Positions 1 to 8,060 are shown, counted from the first letter of the stretch. The stretch: 40,361 nt of DNA from JBBEDC01 sp040881505 (GCA_040881505.1 JBBEDC010000012.1:1-40361), one strand, 5' to 3'. A program made the numbers and translations. The notes: generated by a model not told the origin, from the sequence alone.

Positions 1-23
1 GCCCTTTTGATAAGGATACCGCC

Positions 24-395
24 ATGGTGTGGTTCACCGCTGTTGTCTTGGTTATCGCCCTCTTGATTTGCTTCCGGTTGAAGCAAACCTTGGATCGGAG
101 GCGCCACGCAGCCATCAAGGCCTCCTTGTCGTCGCTGGCTGCCGACATGGCCTACGCCTTCGGCACCTTTCGCCACGGAGATCGGGAGATCCAACTTCAA
201 GAGTTGGCTGACCGTCTCGGGCAGCTTTCAAGTGATGAGGCCGCCCATTTGCGGACCCTCGCGCTGGAAGCGATCCGGACTGGAAATCTTCCGCCACCCA
301 TTGTGCGGGAGACAAACAAACGTGAGTTTGCGTTCGTCTCACACTGTATCGGGACAGTGTGTGGGCAGACACAAGCGGCGCTTCAGCGTCCCTAG
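24..395 (+). CDS. Small single-pass membrane protein, unknown function
   Basis: I do not recognise a family. The 123-residue product starts with a hydrophobic segment (about residues 3-17, rich in V, L, I) followed by a basic stretch (KQTLDRRR), which suggests an N-in anchored protein with a soluble, mostly helical remainder. The start is supported by AAGGA at 12-16, seven bases before the ATG. A clear intrinsic terminator follows 23 bases after the stop, so this is a single-gene unit at least on its 3' side; the promoter lies at or beyond the window edge. It belongs to the set of Shine-Dalgarno-led, terminator-capped single genes scattered through the window. Confidence 0.7.
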   Translation: MVWFTAVVLVIALLICFRLKQTLDRRRHAAIKASLSSLAADMAYAFGTFRHGDREIQLQELADRLGQLSSDEAAHLRTLALEAIRTGNLPPPIVRETNKREFAFVSHCIGTVCGQTQAALQRP

Positions 396-417
396 TAGCT
401 GTCCCGTCCGATCAACC

Positions 418-450
418 AACCGCAGGGCCTTGCCCAGCGGTTTTCTTTTT
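418..450 (+). terminator. Intrinsic terminator after the small membrane protein gene
   Basis: The stem is AACCGC plus GGGC (418-428) pairing with GCCC plus GCGGTT (432-442), with one A/A mismatch and a three-base loop. It is followed by a T-rich run to 450. Confidence 0.85.
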
Positions 451-457
451 GAATTGT

Positions 458-796
458 TTACCTTTCTAACGCCGTCATCCGACGACCAAGCTCGTACGTT
501 TTGTTCTCGACGTAGTCCAGCCGTTCGGGCATATCTTCTTGATGGCGAACTCGTCTGTCGAGTGCCGTCATTGCGGAGGTATTTGCATCAACCTTCTGGG
601 AAATTTCTTTATTAAACTGCCTTTGTTTCTTCCAGTTTTCCTTTTGCTCTGATCTAAATTCTTTCAGCTCTGTTGTAAACTCCTCCTTAAGTGTCTTAAT
701 CTCTTGCAGTAAATAACTCCCAACTTCTTTAATTGTGTCGGTAATTTCCACGAGTTGGCGCTGGGTAGCTGGCTTATCAAGATCCTTTTTTGGCAT
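458..796 (-). CDS. Coiled-coil protein, unknown function
   Basis: The 112-residue product is highly charged and strongly helical. It has continuous heptad-like spacing from about residue 12 to 110 and no membrane segment or signal peptide. Short proteins of this shape are common in Patescibacteria and are usually left unnamed, so I assign no function. The gene ends close to the terminator of the convergent upstream gene and lies about 130 bases downstream of the cyclodipeptide synthase on the same strand. It might therefore share that transcript. The ATG follows no obvious Shine-Dalgarno site. Confidence 0.65.
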   Translation of the reverse strand: MPKKDLDKPATQRQLVEITDTIKEVGSYLLQEIKTLKEEFTTELKEFRSEQKENWKKQRQFNKEISQKVDANTSAMTALDRRVRHQEDMPERLDYVENKTYELGRRMTALER

Positions 797-923
797 GCGT
801 GTATCGTACCATCATGAGATCACGAGAGAAATAGTGTTTCGCAGCATGGACCGCGTTCAAACCTGGTTTAAAAAAGAATTCTGGCAATTTTCACCTACTA
901 AATTTTGCAAATCAAGTAGTTGG

Positions 924-1556
924 CTAGGCTTTCGTTACAATCTGGAAACCAAGTTTATTTCTTGGTTTTCCATCATAGGCACCGTTAATGTACTTCTCAT
1001 ACACCATCCAATGCGCGTGATACACATAGGTAACTTTGGCTGCACTGAAAAAAGTTGGAGCAAATTCAAGAAACGCTAATTCTGACAACAGGTAGTGATT
1101 AGCAATTTGAGTGGCGACTTGAATATCTAAATCCTCCTTCTTTAAACCTTTCAAAACAAATGCGGTTGTGTCATCAGTATCTTTACGAAAACTTCCATTT
1201 TCGTCGTACATTTTTCTTACAATTCCATAATGCCGCCGATACTCTAAGTTTTCTTCAATCTCATTCTTCCAATCGACTACATGAACATCTTTTTTATCGA
1301 GATTCAGTTTCTCAATCGCTCTTGCAACTTTATTTTTTAAGTTATTGCTTTTTAAAACTGCCTTTGCCCGTGCTTCCTTTTCTGAGTAGCCAACAGCTGT
1401 GTATGTCGAGATCGCGGGAATATCGGCAATAAAAACAGAAACAGTGCCGTATTGTTTCGCAACCTTTTGCAATAACCACTCAATAATCTCCTCGCTAAAA
1501 TAGCTGTTGCCTGGACTCATTCCAACCACTGGTACGTTTTGTACTACTTTTGACAT
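924..1556 (-). CDS. tRNA-dependent cyclodipeptide synthase (CDPS)
   Basis: CDPSs take two aminoacyl-tRNAs and join the amino acids into a 2,5-diketopiperazine, using a ping-pong mechanism on a catalytic serine. The 210-residue product carries the family signatures. GMSPGNSYFS (residues 12-21) matches GISAGNSYFS of AlbC, making Ser14 the nucleophile, and NHYLLSE supplies the Tyr155-x3-Glu159 pair. Tyr179-His180 falls where AlbC has Tyr202-His203. From my memory of AlbC, the spacings Ser-to-Tyr (141) and Tyr-to-Tyr (24) are identical. Asn17 after PG is the residue seen in the NYQ-type subfamily. The N-terminus is about 23 residues shorter than in AlbC. The gene lies 70 bases downstream of tRNA-Gln on the same strand, with no oxidase, P450 or methyltransferase beside it. 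The dipeptide product cannot be predicted here. Confidence 0.9.
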   Translation of the reverse strand: MSKVVQNVPVVGMSPGNSYFSEEIIEWLLQKVAKQYGTVSVFIADIPAISTYTAVGYSEKEARAKAVLKSNNLKNKVARAIEKLNLDKKDVHVVDWKNEIEENLEYRRHYGIVRKMYDENGSFRKDTDDTTAFVLKGLKKEDLDIQVATQIANHYLLSELAFLEFAPTFFSAAKVTYVYHAHWMVYEKYINGAYDGKPRNKLGFQIVTKA

Positions 1557-1568
1557 AGAGAATAAACC

Positions 1569-1589
1569 ATATTCTATTTTCTAGAATAT
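1569..1589 (-). promoter_or_regulatory. Perfect inverted repeat just upstream of the CDPS start
   Basis: ATATTCTA (1569-1576) and TAGAATAT (1582-1589) form 8-base perfect arms around a 5-base spacer, 12 bases before the CDPS ATG. It could be a dimeric repressor site or a 5' untranslated hairpin masking initiation. It lacks a run of T after it, so it is not an obvious terminator of the upstream tRNA. Confidence 0.5.
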
Positions 1590-1626
1590 CTCAAAAACAT
1601 CTTATCTTTTAATCGCCTTAAGCCAG

Positions 1627-1697
1627 TTCCCGGGGAAGGATTCGAACCTTCGTTAGGGGATCCAAAGTCCCCCGTCCTGCCGCTAGACGACCCGGGA
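1627..1697 (-). tRNA. tRNA-Gln (anticodon TTG)
   Basis: The 71-nt cloverleaf is complete. The acceptor TCCCGGG pairs with CCCGGGA, with the weak U1-A72 pair typical of tRNA-Gln. The D stem is GTC/GAC and the anticodon stem GGGGA/TCCCC, with loop CTTTGGA giving anticodon TTG for Gln codons. The variable loop has four bases and the T arm is GAAGG-TTCGAAT-CCTTC. CCA is not encoded. The CDPS gene follows it on the same strand. Confidence 0.95.
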
Positions 1698-1815
1698 ATA
1701 TGGGTCACAATACCGATATTTTACCGTTGTAGCAAGCTTGTGGAAAAACAAGCATAGAACAGTCGTACAGTATCTGTTCTGGTGGTAAAATATATAAGTA
1801 TTAAACTTCCTTTGT

Positions 1816-2541
1816 ATGCCCGCTAAGCTCGAAGAGCGCAAACGCGCTATAGTATTACGTAAACAAGGATTTTCCTATAAGGAAATCCAACACAGCGTTC
1901 CTGTTTCAAAAGCTTCTTTGTCGCTTTGGCTTAGAGAAGTTTCCCTTACACAAAAGCAAAAACAGCGACTAGCTCGCTTATCTCTCGTGGGTCAAGAAGC
2001 TGGCGCAAGAGCTCAACGCGTCAAAAGATTGGAAGGAATAAGTCAATTGGCAGAAGAAATTAGAAAAGAGTTACCTAGGCTACTTCAGGATCCCTTTTTC
2101 GTAACAGGTCTTTCGCTATATTGGGCAGAGGGAACTAAGCAAAAACCGTGGAATGTATCTCAGCAGGTCACATTCGCAAACTCTGACGAAAGGACCATTG
2201 TTCTTATGCAAAAGTGGTTGTGTCGATACCTTAGGCTAGATGAGAAGCAACTAGTGTATCGTCTCCATATTCATGAAACGGCTAATATTGAAAGCGCGAA
2301 ACGAAAATGGAGCAAAATACTTAACGTTAGACCTGCCATTCTTCAGGTTACTGTTAAAAGAAATAATTCCTTGTTTCGAAAAAACACACATCGCAACAGC
2401 CTCAGCGGATACAAGGGACTAATTGTGATCAAGGTAAGAAAGAGCGCATGGTTTAACAGACGAATTGACCTATGGACTGATGGCATGTCTGAACACTTTC
2501 TGAAAGCAACCTCTTACACCTTAACCCCAAATACTTCTTGA
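1816..2541 (+). CDS. HTH protein with LAGLIDADG-like domain (stand-alone homing-endonuclease-like)
   Basis: The 241-residue product has two parts. Residues about 8-42 form a resolvase-type helix-turn-helix (KQGFSYKEI then VSKASLSLWLRE). After a basic helical linker, residues about 95-220 resemble half of a LAGLIDADG endonuclease: GLSLYWAEG (98-106, with acidic Glu105), then the FANSD element (120-124), a helix ending in KWL, and HIHE near 151-154. Proteins of this design are frequent as free-standing genes in Patescibacteria. Whether they cut DNA or act as regulators is not settled by the sequence. No intron or intein is visible around it. Its 3' end overlaps that of convergent dnaX by 28 bases. 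The name rests on motif resemblance only. Confidence 0.7.
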   Translation: MPAKLEERKRAIVLRKQGFSYKEIQHSVPVSKASLSLWLREVSLTQKQKQRLARLSLVGQEAGARAQRVKRLEGISQLAEEIRKELPRLLQDPFFVTGLSLYWAEGTKQKPWNVSQQVTFANSDERTIVLMQKWLCRYLRLDEKQLVYRLHIHETANIESAKRKWSKILNVRPAILQVTVKRNNSLFRKNTHRNSLSGYKGLIVIKVRKSAWFNRRIDLWTDGMSEHFLKATSYTLTPNTS

Positions 2542-4058
2542 ACGTCTTTTAGATGCTTTTCCTCTTGTTCACGCTTCTCTGCTCGAAGCTCAGATAAAGA
2601 CTTTCCATTTGATTCCAGTACAACAGTAACAGTGACAGACTGCCCTAACAGCTCGCTCAATATCTTTTCAACCAGTTGCCTGTTCTCCCCCTTCTCAAAG
2701 AAGTTTCGATGAAGCGGAAACTGCACTCGTAGACTGATCTGATTTCCATCTATCCCTGTTGCCTCCGTTGCTCGCAAGAAGGTAGAGCTAACGGGATTAC
2801 TTTTTTTGATATTGTCTATGAGGGACGGCCAAGCTTCTTTGATCTGATCAACTGTGACGACGCCTGTGGTGGGCACTGGAGTCGGAGTTTGGGGGGCGAC
2901 TGGAGCTTGTTTTGGTTGAGCTGGCGGCTGGACAGGAACGGCCTTAGGCGCCTGGGCTACGGGAGCCTGTACTTTCGGTGCTGCAACTGCTTGAGGTTGT
3001 GGTGCAGCCGTTGTAGGCGTACACACCGTTAACGCTGCTAGTTGTAAGGCGATGATTGGCTGCGGTACGTACGTAATGTCTTGGGTGGCTTGAATTAAGG
3101 CGCGGATAATGGCGGGCAGCTTTGCGCCAGCACCAGGCTCGGCCGCAAAGGCCAGCGGATATGTTTCATTTTTCGTCAGTGCCACTAAGCCGTCACGCGC
3201 GGTACGAACTGTTTCCTGGATAAACTGTTCGGGATCTACTCCTTCTTGAAATAGCGTATCAACAACTGCCACTGCCTCGGGGCCGTTGTTTTTTATAAGG
3301 GCGGCGAGGAAGTCGTTAATGTATTGAGGAGATGGCATGCCCAGGAGCGTGCTTAAACTATCAAGCGATACCGTTTTTTCGTCACTGGAAAGTATTTGGC
3401 CCAGTAAGCTTTCAGCGTCGCGATAACAACCATCACTGCGGGAGATGATGAAAGAAATAACATCATCGGCTACATCTCGCTTTTCTTGCTTCAAAATCCT
3501 GCCTAAGCGGGTACGCATTTCAGTATCACTAGCTCGTCGAAACCGAAAGACCTGACAGCGAGATAAAACTGTCGGCGGAATCTTGTGAAGTTCCGTGGTG
3601 GCGAGGATAAAGATTGCGTGCTTAACAGGCTCCTCTAGTGTCTTTAACAGTGCCGCAAACGCTTCGTTTGTTAACATGTGCACTTCATCGATGATGTACA
3701 CCTTGTATGTTCCGATATTGGGAGCTAAAGCAATTTGTTCGCGCAACGCTCGAATATCATCAATACCGCGGTTGCTGGCTGCATCGATTTCAATAATATC
3801 GACATTGCGGTGCTCCTGAGTGGCTACGCACAGCTTACATTTCCCGCATGGCTCCACTCCCTTGGGTTTGGTGCAGTTTAGGCGCTTAGCTAAAAGCCGT
3901 GCAGTCGTTGTCTTTCCGGTGCCGCGCGGGCCTTGGAATAGATAGGCGTGAGCTACACGATCTTTAAGAATCGCCTGTTCAAGGATGTTGGTTACATGAT
4001 CCTGGCCTACAACCTCGCCGAAGGTTTGAGGTCGGTATTGTCGGTAAATAGCAGGCAT
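2514..4058 (-). CDS. dnaX: DNA polymerase III subunit gamma/tau
   Basis: DnaX is the ATPase of the clamp loader that places the beta clamp on primed DNA. The 514-residue product shows Walker A GPRGTGKT (43-50), four zinc cysteines (62, 71, 74, 77), Walker B IIDEVH (122-127) and the SRC arginine-finger motif (166-168). Residues about 360-420 are a Pro/Ala/Gln-rich linker before a small C-terminal domain. It is shorter than typical tau proteins of about 640 residues, and the polymerase-binding region is reduced. The ATG is preceded by AAGGAG at short distance, one of the few housekeeping genes here with such a site. A partner delta-prime-like gene lies at 19441-20118. Confidence 0.97.
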   Translation of the reverse strand: MPAIYRQYRPQTFGEVVGQDHVTNILEQAILKDRVAHAYLFQGPRGTGKTTTARLLAKRLNCTKPKGVEPCGKCKLCVATQEHRNVDIIEIDAASNRGIDDIRALREQIALAPNIGTYKVYIIDEVHMLTNEAFAALLKTLEEPVKHAIFILATTELHKIPPTVLSRCQVFRFRRASDTEMRTRLGRILKQEKRDVADDVISFIISRSDGCYRDAESLLGQILSSDEKTVSLDSLSTLLGMPSPQYINDFLAALIKNNGPEAVAVVDTLFQEGVDPEQFIQETVRTARDGLVALTKNETYPLAFAAEPGAGAKLPAIIRALIQATQDITYVPQPIIALQLAALTVCTPTTAAPQPQAVAAPKVQAPVAQAPKAVPVQPPAQPKQAPVAPQTPTPVPTTGVVTVDQIKEAWPSLIDNIKKSNPVSSTFLRATEATGIDGNQISLRVQFPLHRNFFEKGENRQLVEKILSELLGQSVTVTVVLESNGKSLSELRAEKREQEEKHLKDVQEVFGVKV

Positions 4059-4101
4059 AGCTCCTTAAGTATTACGGTAGCTAGCGCTTTGGGGCAAGTA
4101 C

Positions 4102-4130
4102 GTTATAGAAAATATTAGTATGCTTAGTAA
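4102..4130 (-). promoter_or_regulatory. Candidate sigma-70-type promoter for dnaX
   Basis: On the minus strand, TATAAC (4102-4107) is the -10 element and a weak TTACTA (4125-4130) the -35, with a 17-base spacer. They lie about 45-70 bases before the dnaX ATG. Confidence 0.35.
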
Positions 4131-4142
4131 CATTTCATTGTG

Positions 4143-4493
4143 TTAAAACTTACTTAAGAAAATCGGTATATTTAGGAAGAGCGATATCCACAAGTAAAAG
4201 AGAGCAGCTGTTCGTACGAACTGTTTAGACACTCTCTTTTGGAAAAATACATGACCATAATAGCTAAGAAAGGAATAGTCATATTTAAGGCGTGGATCTT
4301 CTTGTTTTCTTAACATGAATTCCCATTTTGTTAAGAAGCAGTGTCCCAAGACTGTTTCAGACACAAGAGTTGCTATGAGCGTCAAGAGGTAGAGAAAGTA
4401 AAGCGGAGTAGTAGAGCTCCAGCCCGTAAGCAGTATTGCAACAATGAGAACGTGAACCAGTACTACCACGTTAGCTAGCAGTGTGGATAGCAT
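4143..4493 (-). CDS. DUF2784-like membrane protein
   Basis: The 116-residue product has about four hydrophobic segments. Its central block, GHCFLTKWEFMLRK followed by YDYSFLSYYG, resembles the conserved CPLT-x-E-x-x-LR and F-x-x-Y elements of the DUF2784 integral membrane family, whose function is unknown. It lies 20 bases after the GtrA-like gene on the same strand and is probably the last gene of that operon. The family call is from motif memory and moderately secure. Membrane location is clear from the composition. Confidence 0.65.
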   Translation of the reverse strand: MLSTLLANVVVLVHVLIVAILLTGWSSTTPLYFLYLLTLIATLVSETVLGHCFLTKWEFMLRKQEDPRLKYDYSFLSYYGHVFFQKRVSKQFVRTAALFYLWISLFLNIPIFLSKF

Positions 4494-4513
4494 ACTCGTA
4501 TCCTATGCTATTG

Positions 4514-5008
4514 TTATTTCTTCTTGCCGAAGATAAGGAATTTCGAACCAAAGAAGTTCAGGAATAGGATAATACCAATGGCCAAGGCTTTGGCGATATT
4601 GTCCTTTTGACTGCCAAAGATAAGGGCGATAAGAGGAACGTGGAAGGTGAAGAAGGACGTTACGATCTGATTGAGAATGAACGTAAATCCATTAAGGGCA
4701 AAGTACCCTGCTCCCTGGGTCGCCGCATTGCCACCCGTTGCGTGAAATGTCCAGTAGCGGTTTAGGATAAAGTTGCTGGTAATAGCCAAAAAGACGCTCA
4801 CAAGATTAGCCGCGATTATTTGATATCCAAAAATCTCATAGGTGTCTGTCCAGCCAATTCCGCGAGTGAGGATGTTATAGCTGCCAAAATCAACTACGGC
4901 TCCGATAACGCCGACAACGGCAAACTTCATAAACTGCCGGGCGGTGTTTTGCAGCCGCAGGGGCAGAATATTAATGAATCGTAGTGCTAATTCTTGGACC
5001 ATGGACAT
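4514..5008 (-). CDS. GtrA-like membrane protein
   Basis: GtrA-family proteins are small four-helix membrane proteins linked to moving lipid-bound sugars or to surface polysaccharide assembly. The 164-residue product has the typical opening QFMKFAVVGVIGAVVDFGSY and the signature SNFILNRYWTF after the second helix, with about four membrane segments. Its ATG shares one base with the stop of the upstream gene (TAATG), a sign of translational coupling. A divergent GT-C glycosyltransferase at 5621 fits a role in glycan export, although that link is inference. Confidence 0.85.
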   Translation of the reverse strand: MSMVQELALRFINILPLRLQNTARQFMKFAVVGVIGAVVDFGSYNILTRGIGWTDTYEIFGYQIIAANLVSVFLAITSNFILNRYWTFHATGGNAATQGAGYFALNGFTFILNQIVTSFFTFHVPLIALIFGSQKDNIAKALAIGIILFLNFFGSKFLIFGKKK

Positions 5009-5529
5009 TAACTTTTATGAATAACATGTTCGACGGCTCCCCATTCCGCCTCGCCGTGCTTAGGAAGAAGAATGGTAACTTCATCCCCTTCGTTAGCTCG
5101 GTAGAATGTAACGCTCGCCAATAACACCTTGTAGGTCTTTTCGGGAGTTTTGACGGCGAAATTGCCCTGGTCATCTACCACAAGCGTACCCACGGATCGA
5201 TCTCGGTCGATTGGACTGATTTGTTTGTACGTAAAGGATCCGTCCGTACCAATGGTCAGCTTGAGCACGTCTCCTTCTACCAGTTTCGATTTAGAGGCGT
5301 AGTTCGGTGGAACCGGGTATTCTTCACCATCGTTGCCTTGCATATTTTGCCCATCAAAGACGCCCTCAATGATGCGTTCCTGATCAGAGGCAATAGATGG
5401 TGTATCTGCACCTGCACTGGATATACCCGCCTCCCCTTCTTCAAGGGCCTGGCGGACATACTGGATATTTCGTTCTGCATCATCAAGCCGTTGCTTAATG
5501 AGAGCGAGAGTGCGGGAATCAATAGCCAT
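5008..5529 (-). CDS. Conserved hypothetical protein with coiled-coil N-terminus
   Basis: The 173-residue product begins with a helix (residues about 5-33, LALIKQRLDDAERNIQYVRQ). A low-complexity linker follows, then a predicted beta-rich domain (about 50-173) containing GVFDGQNMQGNDGEEYPVPPNY and LVEGDVLKLTI. The GDVLKL element suggests an OB- or barrel-like fold. I recognise it only as a type common in Patescibacteria and cannot assign a function. It is first in an operon with GtrA and DUF2784-like genes, overlapping GtrA by one base, and is divergent from the GT-C glycosyltransferase. Confidence 0.75.
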   Translation of the reverse strand: MAIDSRTLALIKQRLDDAERNIQYVRQALEEGEAGISSAGADTPSIASDQERIIEGVFDGQNMQGNDGEEYPVPPNYASKSKLVEGDVLKLTIGTDGSFTYKQISPIDRDRSVGTLVVDDQGNFAVKTPEKTYKVLLASVTFYRANEGDEVTILLPKHGEAEWGAVEHVIHKS

Positions 5530-5620
5530 AGGGCAAAATCATGTTGGTGTTTGAGGGCAAATCGTTGGCTTTATAGTACATGAATATACCAAAAGCAACC
5601 ACTTTTTCTTAAAGGCACTC

Positions 5621-7231
5621 TTGCGCTACACTGTGGAGATGAAGCGTGGTCAAGCTCTAGCTCTATTACTCCTGTTATTGCTTTTTGCTGGAGCTATTCG
5701 CAGTTATGAGCTTACTGCCCGCAGCTTGTGGTTTGACGAAGCGTTCTCCTGGCGCCTGATTCAGTTCTCTCTGCCGGAAATGATTGCCCGAGACGCAGCC
5801 GATGTTCACCCGCCCCTGTATTACATATTCCTCAAAGGATGGGGGGCAGTCTTCGGCACATCCTTACTATCGCTTCGATCATTTTCTGTCACATTGGGTC
5901 TAGCGGCTATTGCCATGGCCTACGGCTTTGCTGCATCAGCCTGGCGATCGAGAGCGGTTGGCATACTTGCCGCTACACTCATGGCGCTGGCCGGCTGGCA
6001 GATTCAGTACGCCTGGGAAGCTCGCATGTACACGCTGGGGATTTTCTTTACGCTCTTATCTTCCTGGCTGCTACTGCAGCTCGTACGGACCACGCTGCAG
6101 CGCCAGGCAGCTAGCTGGCTTTTGGCTGTCTTGTACGGCATCACTGCCGCAGCTTTAGCGTACGTCCATTACTTTGCGTTCTTTACGCTGGCCGCCCACG
6201 CTTTATTTGTATTAATGATATTAGTGCGTCGAACGCGTTGGCGTTTGGGCGAGATGCTCGGCTCCCAGTTATTATGGATAGCTGCCGCCTCAGGAATACT
6301 AGCGGTTGTGCTGTATGCTCCTTGGATTCCGGTATTCCTCGCTCAAAACCAGCAAGTGCAGGATAGCTACTGGGTGCCTCCCATTGGCGGCTGGTCTATC
6401 CCCGACACTTTTTACCGTATGCTTATCCCCACTTCCGGCATTCCACCACATACCGGCCCCGAGCTTGTCTTCTCCGCCCTCCCTATTCTCGCAGTGCTCG
6501 CTTTGTGGATTTGGCTACTGGTGGGCTGCAAGAAAAGATCAGAAAGCCCACTAGCTCTTAAAGGAAAGGCGCAGGCCAGTGTTGTTCATGAGGACACCTG
6601 TGAGGCGGCTTGGCTGGTTATGTTAAGTGCCAGTGTTCCGTTTTTTCTGGCCATTGGCATATCCTTTATCGGCCAATCGCTCTATCAGGATCGCTTTTTG
6701 GTCTTTACCCATGCTTTTATCCTCATAGGATTGGCGGCGTTTCTGGTTCGTATCCGCCCTATATGGCTGCGACGCACAGCCATTACCGTTGTCATCCTGC
6801 TCTTCGCTGTTCTCTCCGTTCGGTTCTGGAATGAGATAGAGGTGCGCAATAAACCCGGTGCCGCTGGCGCAACTGCTCATATATTTGAGCAGCGCACAGA
6901 TGACGAGCCGGTATTTGTCAGCTCTGCGTTCGTATATTTTGCCGTCGAGCACTATGCCCATGAGGACTTTGATGGAGCAACTGATCCAACTCTATTGGCC
7001 GAAGGAGCAGCGCTGCATTTTGCCGGGGGCCCTATTCTTACGGACGCCGATGTTATCAGTCCAGCTGTACTGGATACTCTGCCTCAAGATAGTTTCTGGC
7101 TGGTAGATACTACGGGCTTTGGCGGATCTGAGCTTGAAGTGGTCGGCTGGCGGTCAGTGGAGCGGACTGTATATCCCGAAGTATTTGCTCATCAAGCTGA
7201 CGTTATTGTTCATCGCTACGTTCGGCAGTAG
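5621..7231 (+). CDS. GT-C (family 39-like) membrane glycosyltransferase
   Basis: GT-C enzymes transfer sugars from lipid-phosphate donors on the outer face of the membrane. The 536-residue product has about ten membrane helices. The first extracytoplasmic loop carries the family signature: SLWFDEAFSW (Asp39-Glu40 from the TTG start) and DVHPPLYY (His63). The C-terminal about 100 residues form a soluble domain. I take the TTG at 5621 because AAAGG lies five bases before it; an ATG at 5639 is the alternative. The acceptor is unknown. Its 3' end overlaps convergent ftsQ by 29 bases. Confidence 0.85.
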   Translation: MRYTVEMKRGQALALLLLLLLFAGAIRSYELTARSLWFDEAFSWRLIQFSLPEMIARDAADVHPPLYYIFLKGWGAVFGTSLLSLRSFSVTLGLAAIAMAYGFAASAWRSRAVGILAATLMALAGWQIQYAWEARMYTLGIFFTLLSSWLLLQLVRTTLQRQAASWLLAVLYGITAAALAYVHYFAFFTLAAHALFVLMILVRRTRWRLGEMLGSQLLWIAAASGILAVVLYAPWIPVFLAQNQQVQDSYWVPPIGGWSIPDTFYRMLIPTSGIPPHTGPELVFSALPILAVLALWIWLLVGCKKRSESPLALKGKAQASVVHEDTCEAAWLVMLSASVPFFLAIGISFIGQSLYQDRFLVFTHAFILIGLAAFLVRIRPIWLRRTAITVVILLFAVLSVRFWNEIEVRNKPGAAGATAHIFEQRTDDEPVFVSSAFVYFAVEHYAHEDFDGATDPTLLAEGAALHFAGGPILTDADVISPAVLDTLPQDSFWLVDTTGFGGSELEVVGWRSVERTVYPEVFAHQADVIVHRYVRQ

Positions 7232-8048
7232 GCGCAGCAACCGCTCCGGTGTGCAACTTGTAGTAGACACGGTTACTGATCCGTAAATCAACATAATCAA
7301 TACGCTGCCGGTCTTCTTCAGACAGTGTATGGTCCAGCAACCGATCAAGTACCGTTAGCTGTGTTGTTAGGGGCCGAGTCGTATCAAATCGAATCAACCA
7401 GTTGTTATCAAGCAGTACGTGTACTTCCCGGGCGGACAAAGATGGAACACGCATCTCGACAATCTCAGCTTCAGTGATCTTGGGGACTTCTTCTTGAGCT
7501 TGGAGAATAAAGGAGACGAAAGATTCTTCTACGGCTGGTTGTCCAGTCTGAAGGCTAGCACCAGAATCGTTATTTTTAATTACGGGGAGAATGATACCGG
7601 GTAAGGTTTCCAGGCGCGCTTCCTCGTAGGCCAGGCCGCCGTCGTCAACAAAGAAGTATGTTGCGTTTGAAAGCATTAAAAATGTCGGCTCTTTTTCCTG
7701 CACCACAACTCGGATCGTGTCAGGTAGTTTGTGCGTTATATACACATCCTGCACTTGCGGCAGCGTGGACAGAATTCTTTGTTCCAAGACAGGCGTTTGG
7801 AGGAATAGGATATTTCGTCCTAAGAGCTGCTCTGTGAGCGCTTCGATCGCGACAACGGTATGATCTCTCGCATCAACCACCGTTACAGCTCGTACGTGGA
7901 ATGTGGAGGTGAATAAGACAAGCCAGGCTAAAATTCCCACTGGAACAACTACCAAGCTTACCAGAAGCGCGATCGAACCCCATTCGATCAAGCGCTGACG
8001 GATTGCTGGCCAGGAAAATCGGCCGAATATGCGGGAACGTAACTGCAC
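7203..8048 (-). CDS. ftsQ: Cell division protein FtsQ/DivIB
   Basis: FtsQ links early and late divisome proteins at the septum. The 281-residue product has a short basic cytoplasmic tail, one membrane helix (about 27-48), a POTRA domain (about 50-118, starting FHVRAVTVVD and ending IRVVVQEKEP) and the beta domain with FFVDDGGLAYEE. This is the standard FtsQ layout. It is the last gene of greA-lysS-serS-ftsQ, 12 bases after serS, rather than next to murC/ftsA/ftsZ as in many bacteria. Short FtsQ homologues diverge quickly, so the call rests on architecture plus the POTRA motif. Confidence 0.88.
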   Translation of the reverse strand: MQLRSRIFGRFSWPAIRQRLIEWGSIALLVSLVVVPVGILAWLVLFTSTFHVRAVTVVDARDHTVVAIEALTEQLLGRNILFLQTPVLEQRILSTLPQVQDVYITHKLPDTIRVVVQEKEPTFLMLSNATYFFVDDGGLAYEEARLETLPGIILPVIKNNDSGASLQTGQPAVEESFVSFILQAQEEVPKITEAEIVEMRVPSLSAREVHVLLDNNWLIRFDTTRPLTTQLTVLDRLLDHTLSEEDRQRIDYVDLRISNRVYYKLHTGAVAAPTAERSDEQ

Positions 8049-8060
8049 TCCCCTATCTTA

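Noticed and set aside
735..1079. Plus-strand ORF of 114 codons opposite the CDPS
   Set aside because: It lies antisense to the CDPS 3' half and the gap beyond it, its translation has no domain-like pattern, and it has no ribosome site.
1627..1697. tRNA-Gln as an attachment site of an integrated element
   Set aside because: I saw no integrase gene nearby and no second copy of the tRNA 3' end elsewhere in the window.
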